From Peribacillus asahii (GTDB lineage Bacteria; Bacillota; Bacilli; Bacillales; DSM-1321), in NCBI RefSeq assembly GCF_004006295.1, contig NZ_CP026095.1:446001-510000 (forward strand): a DNA stretch of 64,000 nucleotides. Direction: 5' to 3'. This document shows, piece by piece, positions 1 through 7,700 of the stretch. The number at the start of each line of letters is the position of its first letter. Within the stretch, counting starts at the first letter, position 1. The notes beneath the pieces were generated by a model. That model was not told where the DNA came from. It searched no databases and was given only the letters and a program-made list of their open reading frames with translations. The position numbers and the translations under genes are program-made.

Positions 1-177
1 TTGTTGCGGCATACAATTTGCCACCAGCTGGATTTTATAAATAATCAAAATTATTGAGAAAAAAGTTGAAAGTTGTAGAGCGAGGATTTAGCGAGGTTTG
101 TATAATCAGATGATTAAAAAGATATTAGTGTCCCTCGACTACTTCAAAAATCGAACTGTCGCTTAAAGAACTTATGT

Positions 178-369
178 TTGAATAAAAAGTTAGTTCTCAT
201 CATTAATCTTTGCTACGATAATGAATCTTACATGAATACTGGTGTTCAACGAAGCGGGACAACTCCTAAATGGTCTTGGACACAGATGACCCCACTTGGA
301 AATAATAGTAACGGTAAATCGCAAAATGGAAATAGAGGGGAAAATTTAAAGTTGTTAAAAGGGGAATAA
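178..369 (+). pseudogene. Fragment of a 2-oxoacid:ferredoxin oxidoreductase beta subunit
   Basis: The 63-codon frame carries a run ([19 protein letters not shown]) that closely resembles the thiamine-diphosphate region of PorB-type beta subunits of pyruvate/2-oxoacid:ferredoxin oxidoreductases, where CYDNEAYMNTG-IQRS-TP is typical. Those subunits are roughly 300 residues long. Here only about 45 recognisable residues remain, with no thiamine-binding GDG segment upstream and unrelated sequence after them, so it is read as gene debris. Upstream, bases 3-44 hold a 13-codon tail of an open frame that enters the window from the left and is too short to identify. The end of this fragment doubles as the ribosome-binding region (AAGGGGA) of the next gene. 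The match is from memory of the family, not from a search. Confidence 0.5.
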
Positions 370-372
370 AGA

Positions 373-1167
373 ATGCCTTTAAAAGTTAATGATACGCTGA
401 AGGATTTAATATCAAATATTGTAACCGGTGATATTGAAGTCGTTGATCTGTCTCAAGAGCTAAACGAAGAAACCCCAGTTATTGCGTTACCAGAGCCTTT
501 TAAAACTACAGGCGGCTTTAAGTATAATCGTTTATCAAAGTATGATGAAGATGGACTAGGATGGTATTGGAATGACTTCGTAGCCGGGGAACATGTTGGT
601 ACACACTTCGATGCGCCAAATCATTGGGTTTCTGGAAAAGGAAAAAATGGTGTGGATACCATGCCGGTGAAAAATATGATAGCTGAAGCTTGTGTCATCA
701 ATGTAACACAGGAAAGCTTCAATAATGCAGACTACTGCTTAACTATTGGAGATATTCTTGCCTATGAAGAAAAGTTCGGAAAAATTCAGCCACATTCATG
801 GGTCATCATGCACACTGGGTGGGGAAATTATTCAAAAGACCATGAAAAATATTTTAATGTAGGCGAGGATGGAATGTCTCATACCCCTGGTATTGGAAAA
901 GAAGCATCAATTTTCTTAGCAGAAGAACGTGATGTGCTAGGTGTAGGGGTAGAAACGGTAGGAACAGATGCCGGGATTGCAGCTACGTTTGATCCAATGT
1001 TTCCTAATCACCATTATATGCATGGAGCAAATAAATACGGATTAGCGCAGTTGGCAAACGTTGATAAACTTCCAGCAAGAGGAGCTGTTATTATTACTAA
1101 TCCTCTTAAAATCACAGGAGGAAGTGGTAGCCCCCTTAGAGTAATTGCGTTAGTACCTAAAAATTGA
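373..1167 (+). CDS. Cyclase-family metal-dependent hydrolase (kynurenine formamidase / isatin hydrolase-like)
   Basis: This 264-residue protein has the metal-binding signature of the cyclase superfamily, HVGTHFDAPNHW at residues 74-85, in which His and Asp bind Mn or Zn. Members include bacterial kynurenine formamidase (KynB) and isatin hydrolase; both reactions lead toward anthranilate, which fits the anthranilate-degradation genes downstream. The exact substrate cannot be read from the sequence. The start has an AAGGGGA ribosome-binding site. Length is slightly above KynB (about 210) and close to isatin-hydrolase-like proteins (about 260). A hairpin follows, so it is probably transcribed separately from the next gene. 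No kynureninase gene is visible, which argues against a complete kynurenine route here. Confidence 0.75.
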   Translation: MPLKVNDTLKDLISNIVTGDIEVVDLSQELNEETPVIALPEPFKTTGGFKYNRLSKYDEDGLGWYWNDFVAGEHVGTHFDAPNHWVSGKGKNGVDTMPVKNMIAEACVINVTQESFNNADYCLTIGDILAYEEKFGKIQPHSWVIMHTGWGNYSKDHEKYFNVGEDGMSHTPGIGKEASIFLAEERDVLGVGVETVGTDAGIAATFDPMFPNHHYMHGANKYGLAQLANVDKLPARGAVIITNPLKITGGSGSPLRVIALVPKN

Positions 1168-1211
1168 TTTAGTGGGTTTAGCATAGAAAAACTATGGAAA
1201 GCACAAAGTCG

Positions 1212-1255
1212 AATTAAACTTACACCCTAAAAAGAAAAGGGTTGTAAGTTTAATT
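1212..1255 (+). terminator. Hairpin, probable terminator
   Basis: AATTAAACTTACACCCT is followed after 9 bases by its reverse complement with one extra T, giving a stem of about 17 bp just after the cyclase gene. The trailing T-run is short, so it may terminate weakly. A second, smaller inverted repeat (AGTCTCTATC with GGTAGAGATT) lies at about 1305-1336. Confidence 0.5.
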
Positions 1256-1401
1256 TACTGAAAATTCTGTGTTTTAGGCGTTGTTTCATTTCATCCATAA
1301 AAGAAGTCTCTATCTTCCATAGGAAGCGGTAGAGATTTCCTTGGATGACAGATCAAAACAACGCGTGACTATAATTAATGTTAAAAATAGGGGGAATATC
1401 A

Positions 1402-2496
1402 ATGAGCAATACAATCAATACAATGTTTAAAAAAGACCGTTTCCTACTCGGCACCTTTGCTACCAATTGCTCTGGGGGCATGACAGTTACTAAGATACCG
1501 GAGCGGTGGGAAAACTCATGGGAGAACAACCTTAAGCTGGCGAAGATGCTAGATGACGCGGATATCGACTTTATGCTGCCGATTGCGCGTTGGATCGGCT
1601 ATAGAGGCGAGACCGACTTTCATAGTTCTGTACTTGAACCAATCGCTTGGGCAGCTGGTCTTTTGGCGCAAACCCGAAATATCTCGATCTTTTCGACAAT
1701 CCATACGGTCGCTAACCATCCGGTTGTAGTGGCCAAACAACTCGCTACCCTGGACCAGATCGGACAAGGACGTGCTGGTCTAAACATCGTTGCCGGTTGG
1801 AACGAGCCGGAATATCAAGCACTAGGCCTGAATTTACCTAACGATCACGAAACTCGTTACGCCTATGCACAAGAGTGGTTCAACATTGTTAATAAACTCT
1901 GGAAAGAAGAGAGCCGCTTTGACTGGAATGGCGACTATTTCAAACTCAAGCAGGTGAAGGGCGAACCACGTCCCGCCGGCGATATACCGATACTAAATGC
2001 TGCTGGGTCTAGCCAGGGGCGCGAATTCGCGGTCCGCAACGCTAACTTCTTGTTTACTCCGACAATCGACGTGTCGCGATCTAAAGACGAGGTCTCCGAT
2101 CTGAAGGCTCAGGCGACGCGCTCTGGTCATAGCGTTGATGTCCTTACCTTTTCACACGTTGTTTGTCGCCCTACTGAAGAAGAGGCGCTCAAGTTTTTGG
2201 AGCACACCGCCAAGACCAATGCTGACTGGGAAGCCGTAGATAACCTCGTCAGGCTGCAGTTCGCCCATGCTCATTCATTTCCTCATGATCTGTTAGCATT
2301 AATCCGTGATCGTTTTGCTTCTGGACACGGTGGGTTTCCGTTGGTTGGCACACCGCAGCAAGTGGCAGACGGGATTATCTCACTAGCCGAGGCCGGCTTT
2401 CGGGGAACTACGCTATCCTTTGTTGATTACAACGCTGAGTTTCCTTATTTCCGCGACACGGTATTGCCGATCCTAGCCCAACGCGGTTTGCGTTGA
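1402..2496 (+). CDS. LLM-class flavin-dependent monooxygenase (RutA-like)
   Basis: A luciferase-like (bacterial luciferase alpha/beta barrel) monooxygenase of 364 residues, resembling the pyrimidine monooxygenase RutA / dimethylsulfone monooxygenase SfnG branch. Visible landmarks are the N-terminal strand LLGTFATNCSGG, the IFSTIHTVANHPVV segment and GRAGLNIVAGWNEPEY, typical FMN-binding regions of these FMNH2-dependent enzymes. ATG at 1402 is preferred because GGGGG at 1390-1394 lies 7 bases upstream; an in-frame ATG at 1378 lacks a site. The gene is clearly richer in G+C than its neighbours and uses codons such as CGC, GCG and GTC far more, which suggests acquisition from another source. It is flanked by hairpins. 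The substrate is unknown. Confidence 0.8.
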   Translation: MSNTINTMFKKDRFLLGTFATNCSGGMTVTKIPERWENSWENNLKLAKMLDDADIDFMLPIARWIGYRGETDFHSSVLEPIAWAAGLLAQTRNISIFSTIHTVANHPVVVAKQLATLDQIGQGRAGLNIVAGWNEPEYQALGLNLPNDHETRYAYAQEWFNIVNKLWKEESRFDWNGDYFKLKQVKGEPRPAGDIPILNAAGSSQGREFAVRNANFLFTPTIDVSRSKDEVSDLKAQATRSGHSVDVLTFSHVVCRPTEEEALKFLEHTAKTNADWEAVDNLVRLQFAHAHSFPHDLLALIRDRFASGHGGFPLVGTPQQVADGIISLAEAGFRGTTLSFVDYNAEFPYFRDTVLPILAQRGLR

Positions 2497-2514
2497 GTCT
2501 AGGTTAAACCTTCC

Positions 2515-2560
2515 GGATATGTGTTGGAAAGCGGGAAGTCTTTCCTTATACCACACATCC
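2515..2560 (+). terminator. Imperfect hairpin after the LLM monooxygenase
   Basis: GGATATGTGT..GGAAAG pairs imperfectly with CTTTCC....CCACACATCC, 18 bases after the stop codon. There is no strong T-run, so its role as a terminator is an inference. Confidence 0.35.
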
Positions 2561-2679
2561 TCACAATACAAAGCGAAAATAATTATCTGTACTTTGCAGA
2601 CAGTCATTAGAAAGGCTGTTAGTAAAGTCCTCCTTTTCCTGTAAAGAATGGTACTAGCATAAAGGACAGGAGGTGAAAC

Positions 2680-2712
2680 ATGGCGATGACACGTATTCGA
2701 AGCACAAGGTAA
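2680..2712 (+). CDS. Ten-codon ORF with an ideal ribosome-binding site; leader peptide or gene stump
   Basis: AGGAGGTGAAAC directly precedes ATG, followed by MAMTRIRSTR and a stop. The translation signal is better than that of most genes in the window, yet the frame closes after ten codons. CCTCCT at about 2629-2634 could pair with the AGGAGG and hide it. It may be the 5' stump of a deleted gene or a leader peptide. Nothing in the peptide identifies it. Confidence 0.25.
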   Translation: MAMTRIRSTR

Positions 2713-2870
2713 AAAACAGCACCAATAGTCACTTGCCTCCTTTTGTTGCCTTTCTCATAAACTATCTAGCACTGTGCCGAATAGTTACGATTATATTAAC
2801 TTTGTTATGTTTTCTTACGAGGAATTACTTAGAGTTTAATAGTTTGATGAAGAATTTTCTTCAAACATAA

Positions 2871-2886
2871 TTGGGAGCGCTTTCTT
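2871..2886. promoter_or_regulatory. cre-like sequence (CcpA operator), weak
   Basis: TTGGGAGCGCTTTCTT resembles the catabolite-responsive element WTGNAARCGNWWWCAWW in its core (GCGCTTTC) but departs from it in the left half. It is listed only because it lies in a promoter region ahead of catabolic genes. Confidence 0.25.
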
Positions 2887-2955
2887 TTCGGGTGTTTGAT
2901 TAATGATCTTTTTTAAGTTAGGACTCTTTTATGGCAGCGACGAAAAAGCTTTTTT

Positions 2956-2973
2956 AATGTTAAATACTTTACA
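2956..2973 (+). promoter_or_regulatory. Repeated 18-base promoter-region motif, copy 1
   Basis: AATGTTAAATACTTTACA occurs about 110 bases ahead of the TauE-family gene. A second copy with two changes lies at 3886-3903 ahead of the monooxygenase gene. It could be a shared operator, with TTTACA as a possible -35 hexamer. No regulator gene is present in the cluster. Confidence 0.35.
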
Positions 2974-3006
2974 CTAGTTTAAGTATAAATTTATTTAAGA
3001 TTAATA

Positions 3007-3041
3007 ATAGATTCATACTTTTCTGAAAAGTATGAATCTAT
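3007..3041. promoter_or_regulatory. Perfect 16-bp-stem inverted repeat upstream of the TauE gene
   Basis: ATAGATTCATACTTTT and its exact reverse complement are separated by three bases. The structure ends only 44 bases before the preferred start codon, so it would sit in the leader of the following transcript. With AT-rich arms and no T-run it is either an operator or an mRNA 5' hairpin rather than an ordinary terminator. Confidence 0.4.
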
Positions 3042-3084
3042 TTGTGATACTATCAAAAAGTTTAAGGTGAATGGAGGGGCTCAG

Positions 3085-3825
3085 TTGGCTATTATTTTAA
3101 CGATGGTTGCATTGGGGACCTTACTTGGGTTTGTCGGTGCGGGCGGGGCTGGATTCATTATAGCTATTTTAACGTTAGTTTTTAAAGTTCCCATCTATCA
3201 AGCATTGGGGACCTCTCTAGCGGCCATGATTTTTACTAGTTTGTCAGGTGCTTATAGCCATTTTAGGGAAGGAAATGTTGTGCTCAAGGTCGGTTTGATC
3301 ACAGGTGGATTTGGGGCCTTAGGGGCTTTTATGGGATCCAAAATCGCTTTTATCTTTCCAAGTTACATTTTACCGTGGTTGACGGCAGGTATGTTATTCC
3401 TGTCATCCTTCTTGCTGTTAACTCGTTTATTCATGGTGAAAAATAGGAAGGAAAATCCAAATGGGAATTTCTCTTTCCTTTTAGGTAGGGCGGCAGTATT
3501 AGGAGGAATTTTCGGAATAGTATCCGGAACAGTTGGAATTGGTTGTGCTCCTTTTATTCAAATTGGCTTATACACGCTGCTAGGACTATCGATTCGTCAA
3601 TCAGTAGGCACTACGATGTTAGTGATTGTTCCAATTGCAATAGGGGGAGGAGTCGGGTACATCTCGGAAGGGTATTTGGATTTAATATTATTGTTTCAAG
3701 TTTTAGTAGGAACCATTTTTGGAGCCTATGTAGGAGCAAAATTTACAAACTTCGCACCCCAATCATTTTTGAAAGTGACAATGGTCGGAACTCCTGTATT
3801 AGCTGGATTTTTACTGTTAATTTAG
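3085..3825 (+). CDS. TauE/SafE-family membrane permease
   Basis: A very hydrophobic protein of about 246 residues with repeated glycine-rich membrane segments (GTLLGFVGAGGAGFI near the N terminus and GIFGIVSGTVGIGCAPFIQIG in the middle). This two-fold pattern is typical of the sulfite exporter TauE/SafE family (DUF81), with about eight membrane spans. TTG at 3085 is chosen because GGAGGGG (3073-3079) lies correctly before it; GTG at 3067 would overlap that site. Family members export sulfite, sulfoacetate or other organic anions. Inside an aromatic-acid cluster it may move a pathway acid, but this is inference. Confidence 0.8.
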   Translation: MAIILTMVALGTLLGFVGAGGAGFIIAILTLVFKVPIYQALGTSLAAMIFTSLSGAYSHFREGNVVLKVGLITGGFGALGAFMGSKIAFIFPSYILPWLTAGMLFLSSFLLLTRLFMVKNRKENPNGNFSFLLGRAAVLGGIFGIVSGTVGIGCAPFIQIGLYTLLGLSIRQSVGTTMLVIVPIAIGGGVGYISEGYLDLILLFQVLVGTIFGAYVGAKFTNFAPQSFLKVTMVGTPVLAGFLLLI

Positions 3826-3885
3826 CATGGATGCCTTTTTTAACATTTTTTTAGGAATATATAAAAAATTCAAAAAATGTTAAAT

Positions 3886-3903
3886 GGTTTACAGGGATAC
3901 AAC
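3886..3903 (+). promoter_or_regulatory. Repeated 18-base promoter-region motif, copy 2
   Basis: AATGTTAAATGGTTTACA differs from the copy at 2956-2973 in two adjacent positions. It lies about 200 bases ahead of the monooxygenase gene, in a 280-base interval without another intact gene. Both copies precede a transcription unit of the aromatic cluster. Confidence 0.35.
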
Positions 3904-4105
3904 TGATTTGGGCTTATTATCAACTAAAGAGATTGAATCAATAACGATGATATTCAAAATAACTTTGAGGGAGAGTGATAAAAAATTAAAGAAATACATG
4001 TCGATGAAGTCCATCGTGTTTTAGAAATGGGTAGATAGTGAAGATATGCTAATGAAAACCAAAAGGTATCAATGCTATTAAATACGCATATAAGGAGAAA
4101 TGATT

Positions 4106-5581
4106 ATGGGAATCCGTACAGGTGCTCAATATATAGAGGCAGTAAAGGCAAGAAAACCTGAAATTTGGATGGCGGGGAAAAAGGTTGAAAGCGTGTTAGA
4201 TGACCCAGTATTAAAACAGACAGTACTTGAAATCGCCAAGCTATATGATATGCAACATGATCCGGAATATCAAGATAAGATTACTCATATCTGTGAAGAA
4301 ACTGGAGAAAGAGTGAACAATGCGTTTTTGGTTCCAAAAAACTATGAAGACTTAACTAAGCGTAGAGCAGCGTTTGAGGCCTTCGCAAAGGCTACTTTTG
4401 GTTTAATGGGAAGATCTCCAGACTTTTTAAATGTGGTAATTACTTCTTTGTACAGTAATGCTAACTTTTTTGAAAAGTACAATCAGCAGTGGGCTGAAAA
4501 TATGCGCAATTACTATCGACATGTTCGCGATAATGATTTGTTTTTAACGCATGCCATTATCAATCCTCAAAATGACCGAAGCAAATCCTCTCATGAGCAA
4601 CAGGATATGTTTTCTCATTTAGGAGCTGTTGAAGAGACGCCTGAAGGACTTATTGTGAGAGGTGCTAAATTTTTGGCTACACTTGCTCCTATAACAGATG
4701 AGGTTATTATTTATACCTTCCCAGGATACAAACCGGGTGATGAACGTTATGCGCTATCATTTGCACTTCCAATTGATACACCAGGACTTCGAATTATTTG
4801 CCGCGAACCGATGCAAGATGGGAAGCGTCCATTATTTGACCATCCATTGGCATCACGCTTTGAAGAAATGGATGCTCTGTTAGTCTTTAAAGATGTTTTA
4901 GTTCCTTGGGATCGAGTGTTTATTTATAACAATATTGAGGCTGCAAACCTTCTTTATCCCAAAACGGGAATCGCCCTGCAACCTGCTCATCAATCAGCAG
5001 TGAGAGGGCTCTTGAAAATTCAATTTGCTACCGAAGTAGCATGCAGGTTAGCTGACTCAATCGGAGTAGATACATTTTTACATGTACAGGAAAAACTTGG
5101 TGAGTTAATCCAAGCTGTGGAATCTATTAGAGCATTAATGCTTGTTGCTGAGCATGAGTATGAGATTACACCAGAGGGTGAGGCTATTCCGAATTGGGTA
5201 CCTCTTGAAACAATTCGAGGTTTCTTGCCGACGATGTATCCCCGTGCGATTGAACTGATGCAAACAATAGGGGCTGGCGGATTATTGTTGAGTCCAACTG
5301 GTGCTGATTTTGAAGATCCAGAGCTGAGAGAAGATATGGATCGCTATTATGTAGGAAGAGCGGGAGTTTCTGCAATCGATCGTGTAAGCGTATTCAAACT
5401 TGCTTGGGATTTGTGCGGGGAAGCGTTTGGACAACGTTTACTCCAATATGAACGTTATTATACAGGTGATCCGATACGGAAGAAAGCCATTTTTTATAAT
5501 ACAATTAAACGTCAACGTACGTTTGACATGGTTGATGAAGCATTACAAGTTAGCAAGTTGGAAGAACTAATAAACAAGTAA
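4106..5581 (+). CDS. Anthranilate 3-monooxygenase-type FADH2-dependent oxygenase (HpaB family)
   Basis: A 491-residue member of the 4-hydroxyphenylacetate 3-hydroxylase (HpaB) family. It shows the N-terminal [19 protein letters not shown] segment, the central [19 protein letters not shown] region and the [14 protein letters not shown] segment typical of the acyl-CoA-dehydrogenase-like fold. HpaB relatives use free FADH2 to ortho-hydroxylate aromatic rings. An enzyme of this type in Geobacillus thermodenitrificans was characterised as anthranilate 3-monooxygenase, working with an FAD reductase and a FAD-forming enzyme. The next two genes here match those partners, and downstream genes process 3-hydroxyanthranilate. 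The ATG at 4106 has AAGGAG eight bases before it. Substrate is inferred from context; 4-hydroxyphenylacetate is the main alternative. Confidence 0.85.
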   Translation: MGIRTGAQYIEAVKARKPEIWMAGKKVESVLDDPVLKQTVLEIAKLYDMQHDPEYQDKITHICEETGERVNNAFLVPKNYEDLTKRRAAFEAFAKATFGLMGRSPDFLNVVITSLYSNANFFEKYNQQWAENMRNYYRHVRDNDLFLTHAIINPQNDRSKSSHEQQDMFSHLGAVEETPEGLIVRGAKFLATLAPITDEVIIYTFPGYKPGDERYALSFALPIDTPGLRIICREPMQDGKRPLFDHPLASRFEEMDALLVFKDVLVPWDRVFIYNNIEAANLLYPKTGIALQPAHQSAVRGLLKIQFATEVACRLADSIGVDTFLHVQEKLGELIQAVESIRALMLVAEHEYEITPEGEAIPNWVPLETIRGFLPTMYPRAIELMQTIGAGGLLLSPTGADFEDPELREDMDRYYVGRAGVSAIDRVSVFKLAWDLCGEAFGQRLLQYERYYTGDPIRKKAIFYNTIKRQRTFDMVDEALQVSKLEELINK

Positions 5582-5606
5582 TACTTTGGTTTTATGTAAG
5601 GAGGAG

Positions 5607-6140
5607 GTGGAGGATATAGAAACACATGCAGAAGGAATGTTAACACTGCCAAGCTCGGTCATAGCAATTGGCGCGTTCGATGGGGTTCATCAAGGGCATC
5701 AAGCTGTGATTAGAGAAGCTGTGAAAAGAGCTAAGATTCTAGGAGTACCAAGTTTGATATATACATTTGATCCCCCTCCTCGATTTTATTTTCAAGGGGT
5801 TCGTATTTTAACTACGGTTGAAGAGAAACTGGTCTTATTAGATAAGTTAGGGGTCAATCATGTTGTGATTGCACGGTTTGATGAATTTTACACAATGCGT
5901 CCCCCTATAGATTTTATTGAAGATTTAAAGAAATTTAGTCCAGTAGAAATCATAGTAGGAAGTGACTTCCGATTTGGAGGAAATCGAGAAGGAGATATTC
6001 AACTACTTGAACAGTATTTCCAGGTTCGAGTTAATCAGCCTGTTTGTTGCTCAAAGGGTAAGGTTATTTCGTCTACCAGAATACGAAAACTGATATCAAC
6101 AGGAAACATTCAAGAATCCCTTTCTCTGTTGGGACGGTAA
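5607..6140 (+). CDS. FMN adenylyltransferase (FAD synthetase) domain protein, RibF N-terminal half only
   Basis: The protein matches the adenylyltransferase half of bifunctional RibF: the nucleotide-binding motif AIGAFDGVHQGHQ lies near the N terminus, GSDFRFGG in the middle and ISSTRIRKLISTGNI near the end. RibF is about 310 residues; here the frame stops right after the adenylyltransferase domain (LLGR), so the riboflavin kinase domain is absent. It should make FAD from FMN and ATP, feeding the neighbouring FAD-dependent oxygenase and reductase. The start is uncertain: AAGGAGGAGG at 5598-5607 overlaps the first usable codons, GTG at 5607 is adopted, and ATG at 5637 would cut into the expected N terminus. 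It begins immediately after the oxygenase gene and is probably co-transcribed. Confidence 0.8.
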   Translation: MEDIETHAEGMLTLPSSVIAIGAFDGVHQGHQAVIREAVKRAKILGVPSLIYTFDPPPRFYFQGVRILTTVEEKLVLLDKLGVNHVVIARFDEFYTMRPPIDFIEDLKKFSPVEIIVGSDFRFGGNREGDIQLLEQYFQVRVNQPVCCSKGKVISSTRIRKLISTGNIQESLSLLGR

Positions 6141-6239
6141 CGGAATGAGACGAAGGAACATTATGCTCTGTCTCCCCCCCGGATGGCGATAACAGATGGA
6201 TACCTAAGGGGAGTGTAGGGCGTTCAAGGAGGATCTCAA

Positions 6240-6776
6240 ATGAAATTATTAGGAATATCTGGAACTGTTATTGGGGCGAAAACATGCGTTGTTGTACAGA
6301 AGATTTTAGAGGAAGTTAAAAAAACACATCCGGAAGTTGACGTGGAATTGTTGGACTTGAGAAATTACTCTGTTTCCTTGTGTGATGGACGTGACCTTTC
6401 CAGTTATTCGGATGATACAAAAAAGGTTGTTGACATTGTTTCGTCTGCTGATTTCTATATTATCGGTACCCCGATATTTCAAGGCTCTCTCTCTGGGGCG
6501 CTTAAAAACTTGTTTGACTTGGTGCATCCGCAAATTCTACGCAATAAAGTAATGGGGTTTATTGCTACAGGTGGAACTTATCAACATTACTTAGTGATTG
6601 AAAATCAATTAAAACCAATTGCTGGTTATTTTCGGGCCTTCGTAGCACCGGGCTCTGTTTACGCTCATACCGACCATTTCAATAAGCAGAATGAAATAGT
6701 GGATGAAGAAGTATTAAGCAGAATTTCGGATTTGGCAAAAGAAGTAGTCTTTATGCAAAAAGCATTAAAAGCCTAA
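6240..6776 (+). CDS. NAD(P)H-dependent flavin reductase, FAD-supplying component
   Basis: A 178-residue flavodoxin-fold reductase of the NADPH-dependent FMN reductase family (PF03358). It begins with the phosphate-binding strand-loop LLGISGTVIGAKT and carries GTPIFQGSLSGALKNLFD, the characteristic flavin-contact segment. It would reduce FAD with NADH and hand FADH2 to the oxygenase encoded two genes upstream. In the characterised Geobacillus anthranilate system the partner is an NADH:FAD reductase. AAGGAGG lies just before the ATG. The approximately 100-base gap to the preceding gene has no clear terminator, so one operon is likely. Confidence 0.8.
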   Translation: MKLLGISGTVIGAKTCVVVQKILEEVKKTHPEVDVELLDLRNYSVSLCDGRDLSSYSDDTKKVVDIVSSADFYIIGTPIFQGSLSGALKNLFDLVHPQILRNKVMGFIATGGTYQHYLVIENQLKPIAGYFRAFVAPGSVYAHTDHFNKQNEIVDEEVLSRISDLAKEVVFMQKALKA

Positions 6777-6865
6777 GTAATGAAACAGTATATTGGGAAA
6801 TCCTTTTCACCCGTAGTCTGGATGATAAAAATTTATTTTTATAATTCTTTATAGGGAGTACTTCA

Positions 6866-7057
6866 ATGCCTATCGTTGAAATGAAAATTATAGAGGGTCG
6901 AGATCAAGAAATAAAAAACCGCTTGATTGAAAATGTAACACAAACGGTATCTGAAACGTTAGGGGTATCCCCCGAAAGTATTAGGATTTTAATTCATGAA
7001 ATTCCATCAATACATTGGGCCATTGGGGGAGAAACGGTTCAAAAAAGAAGAGGGTAA
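6866..7057 (+). CDS. 4-oxalocrotonate tautomerase
   Basis: A 63-residue protein of the 4-OT superfamily, exactly the usual size. Pro follows the initiator Met and becomes the catalytic N-terminal proline. The Arg in IIEGRD and the Arg in ESIRILIHE correspond to Arg11 and Arg39 of the Pseudomonas enzyme, and HWAIGGE matches HFGIGGE, with Trp in place of the usual Phe50. It interconverts 2-hydroxymuconate and 4-oxalocrotonate, which arises here from deamination of 2-aminomuconate. GGGAG lies a little before the ATG. Confidence 0.9.
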   Translation: MPIVEMKIIEGRDQEIKNRLIENVTQTVSETLGVSPESIRILIHEIPSIHWAIGGETVQKRRG

Positions 7058-7151
7058 TGGTGACAAATTTAAATAAGGCGATATGGATCTTAAGCTCTCA
7101 CAAAAATCAAACAATGAAACAATAAAAAACATATATGGAGTGATTAAAACT

Positions 7152-7700
7152 ATGAGTACTTTGAATAAAACTTTTAATACCATTAATTTATGGAAATTTA
7201 TTGAGGAAAATAAAGATCAACTTAAACCTCCAGTGAATAATAAAGTGATTTGGAAAGATGCAGAATTGATGGTTCAAGTTATTGGGGGCCCGAATAAACG
7301 ACGTGAATTCCATGTAGACCCATCAGAAGAAATTTTCTATCAGCTAAAGGGGGATTGTTATGTAGAAATCATCAATGAAGAAGGGAAGAGGGAGGTAATA
7401 ACTGTAAAGGAAGGAGAGTTATTTTGGCTTCCTCCAAATGTTCCCCATTCTCCGCATAGGGTTGCTGATACTATTGGTATTGTAATAGAACGTAACAGGG
7501 CAAAAGGAGAGAGTGAGGACTTTGTCTGGTTCTGCGATAAGTGTGATCATGAGATGCATCGAGTAAATGTTCAGCTAACCAATATTGAAACGCAAGTGAA
7601 AGAAGCAATTAATGGATTTAACAGTAGCCTTGAACTCCGGACATGTAAAAATTGTGGACATGTTATGTCGACGGAAGCAGGGGAATGGAAATGCGAGTAG
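7152..7700 (+). CDS. nbaC: 3-hydroxyanthranilate 3,4-dioxygenase
   Basis: A 182-residue cupin dioxygenase. Likely ferrous-iron ligands His54, Glu60 and His99 occur in EFHVDPSEEIFYQ and PNVPHSPHR. The C-terminal tail has two CxxC pairs (C128/C131 and C165/C168), the rubredoxin-like second metal site of bacterial 3-hydroxyanthranilate dioxygenases. It opens the ring of 3-hydroxyanthranilate to 2-amino-3-carboxymuconate semialdehyde. ATG at 7152 is chosen over an upstream ATG at 7083 because the protein then begins where the family does and GGAGTG lies about 10 bases ahead. The gene overlaps the start of the decarboxylase gene by ten bases. Confidence 0.92.
   Translation: MSTLNKTFNTINLWKFIEENKDQLKPPVNNKVIWKDAELMVQVIGGPNKRREFHVDPSEEIFYQLKGDCYVEIINEEGKREVITVKEGELFWLPPNVPHSPHRVADTIGIVIERNRAKGESEDFVWFCDKCDHEMHRVNVQLTNIETQVKEAINGFNSSLELRTCKNCGHVMSTEAGEWKCE

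Larger units (their letters stand above)
2497..3084. other. Non-coding interval between the LLM gene and the TauE gene
   Basis: No credible full-length gene lies in these 588 bases. They hold a hairpin, a ten-codon frame with a perfect ribosome-binding site (2680-2712), a cre-like sequence, an 18-base motif repeated at 3886, and a perfect 16-bp-stem hairpin. The amount of signal without genes suggests remains of a deleted gene. Confidence 0.5.

Noticed and set aside
2673..2870. 65-codon plus-strand frame overlapping the ideal ribosome-binding site at 2670
   Set aside because: Its start lies within the Shine-Dalgarno sequence and in a different frame from the properly spaced ATG at 2680. The protein has no recognisable features.
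3950..4038. Short frame reading KEIHVDEVHRVLEMGR after GAGGGAGAGTG upstream of the oxygenase gene
   Set aside because: It looks protein-like but has no standard start codon and only sixteen codons. It could be debris of another gene, but this cannot be supported.
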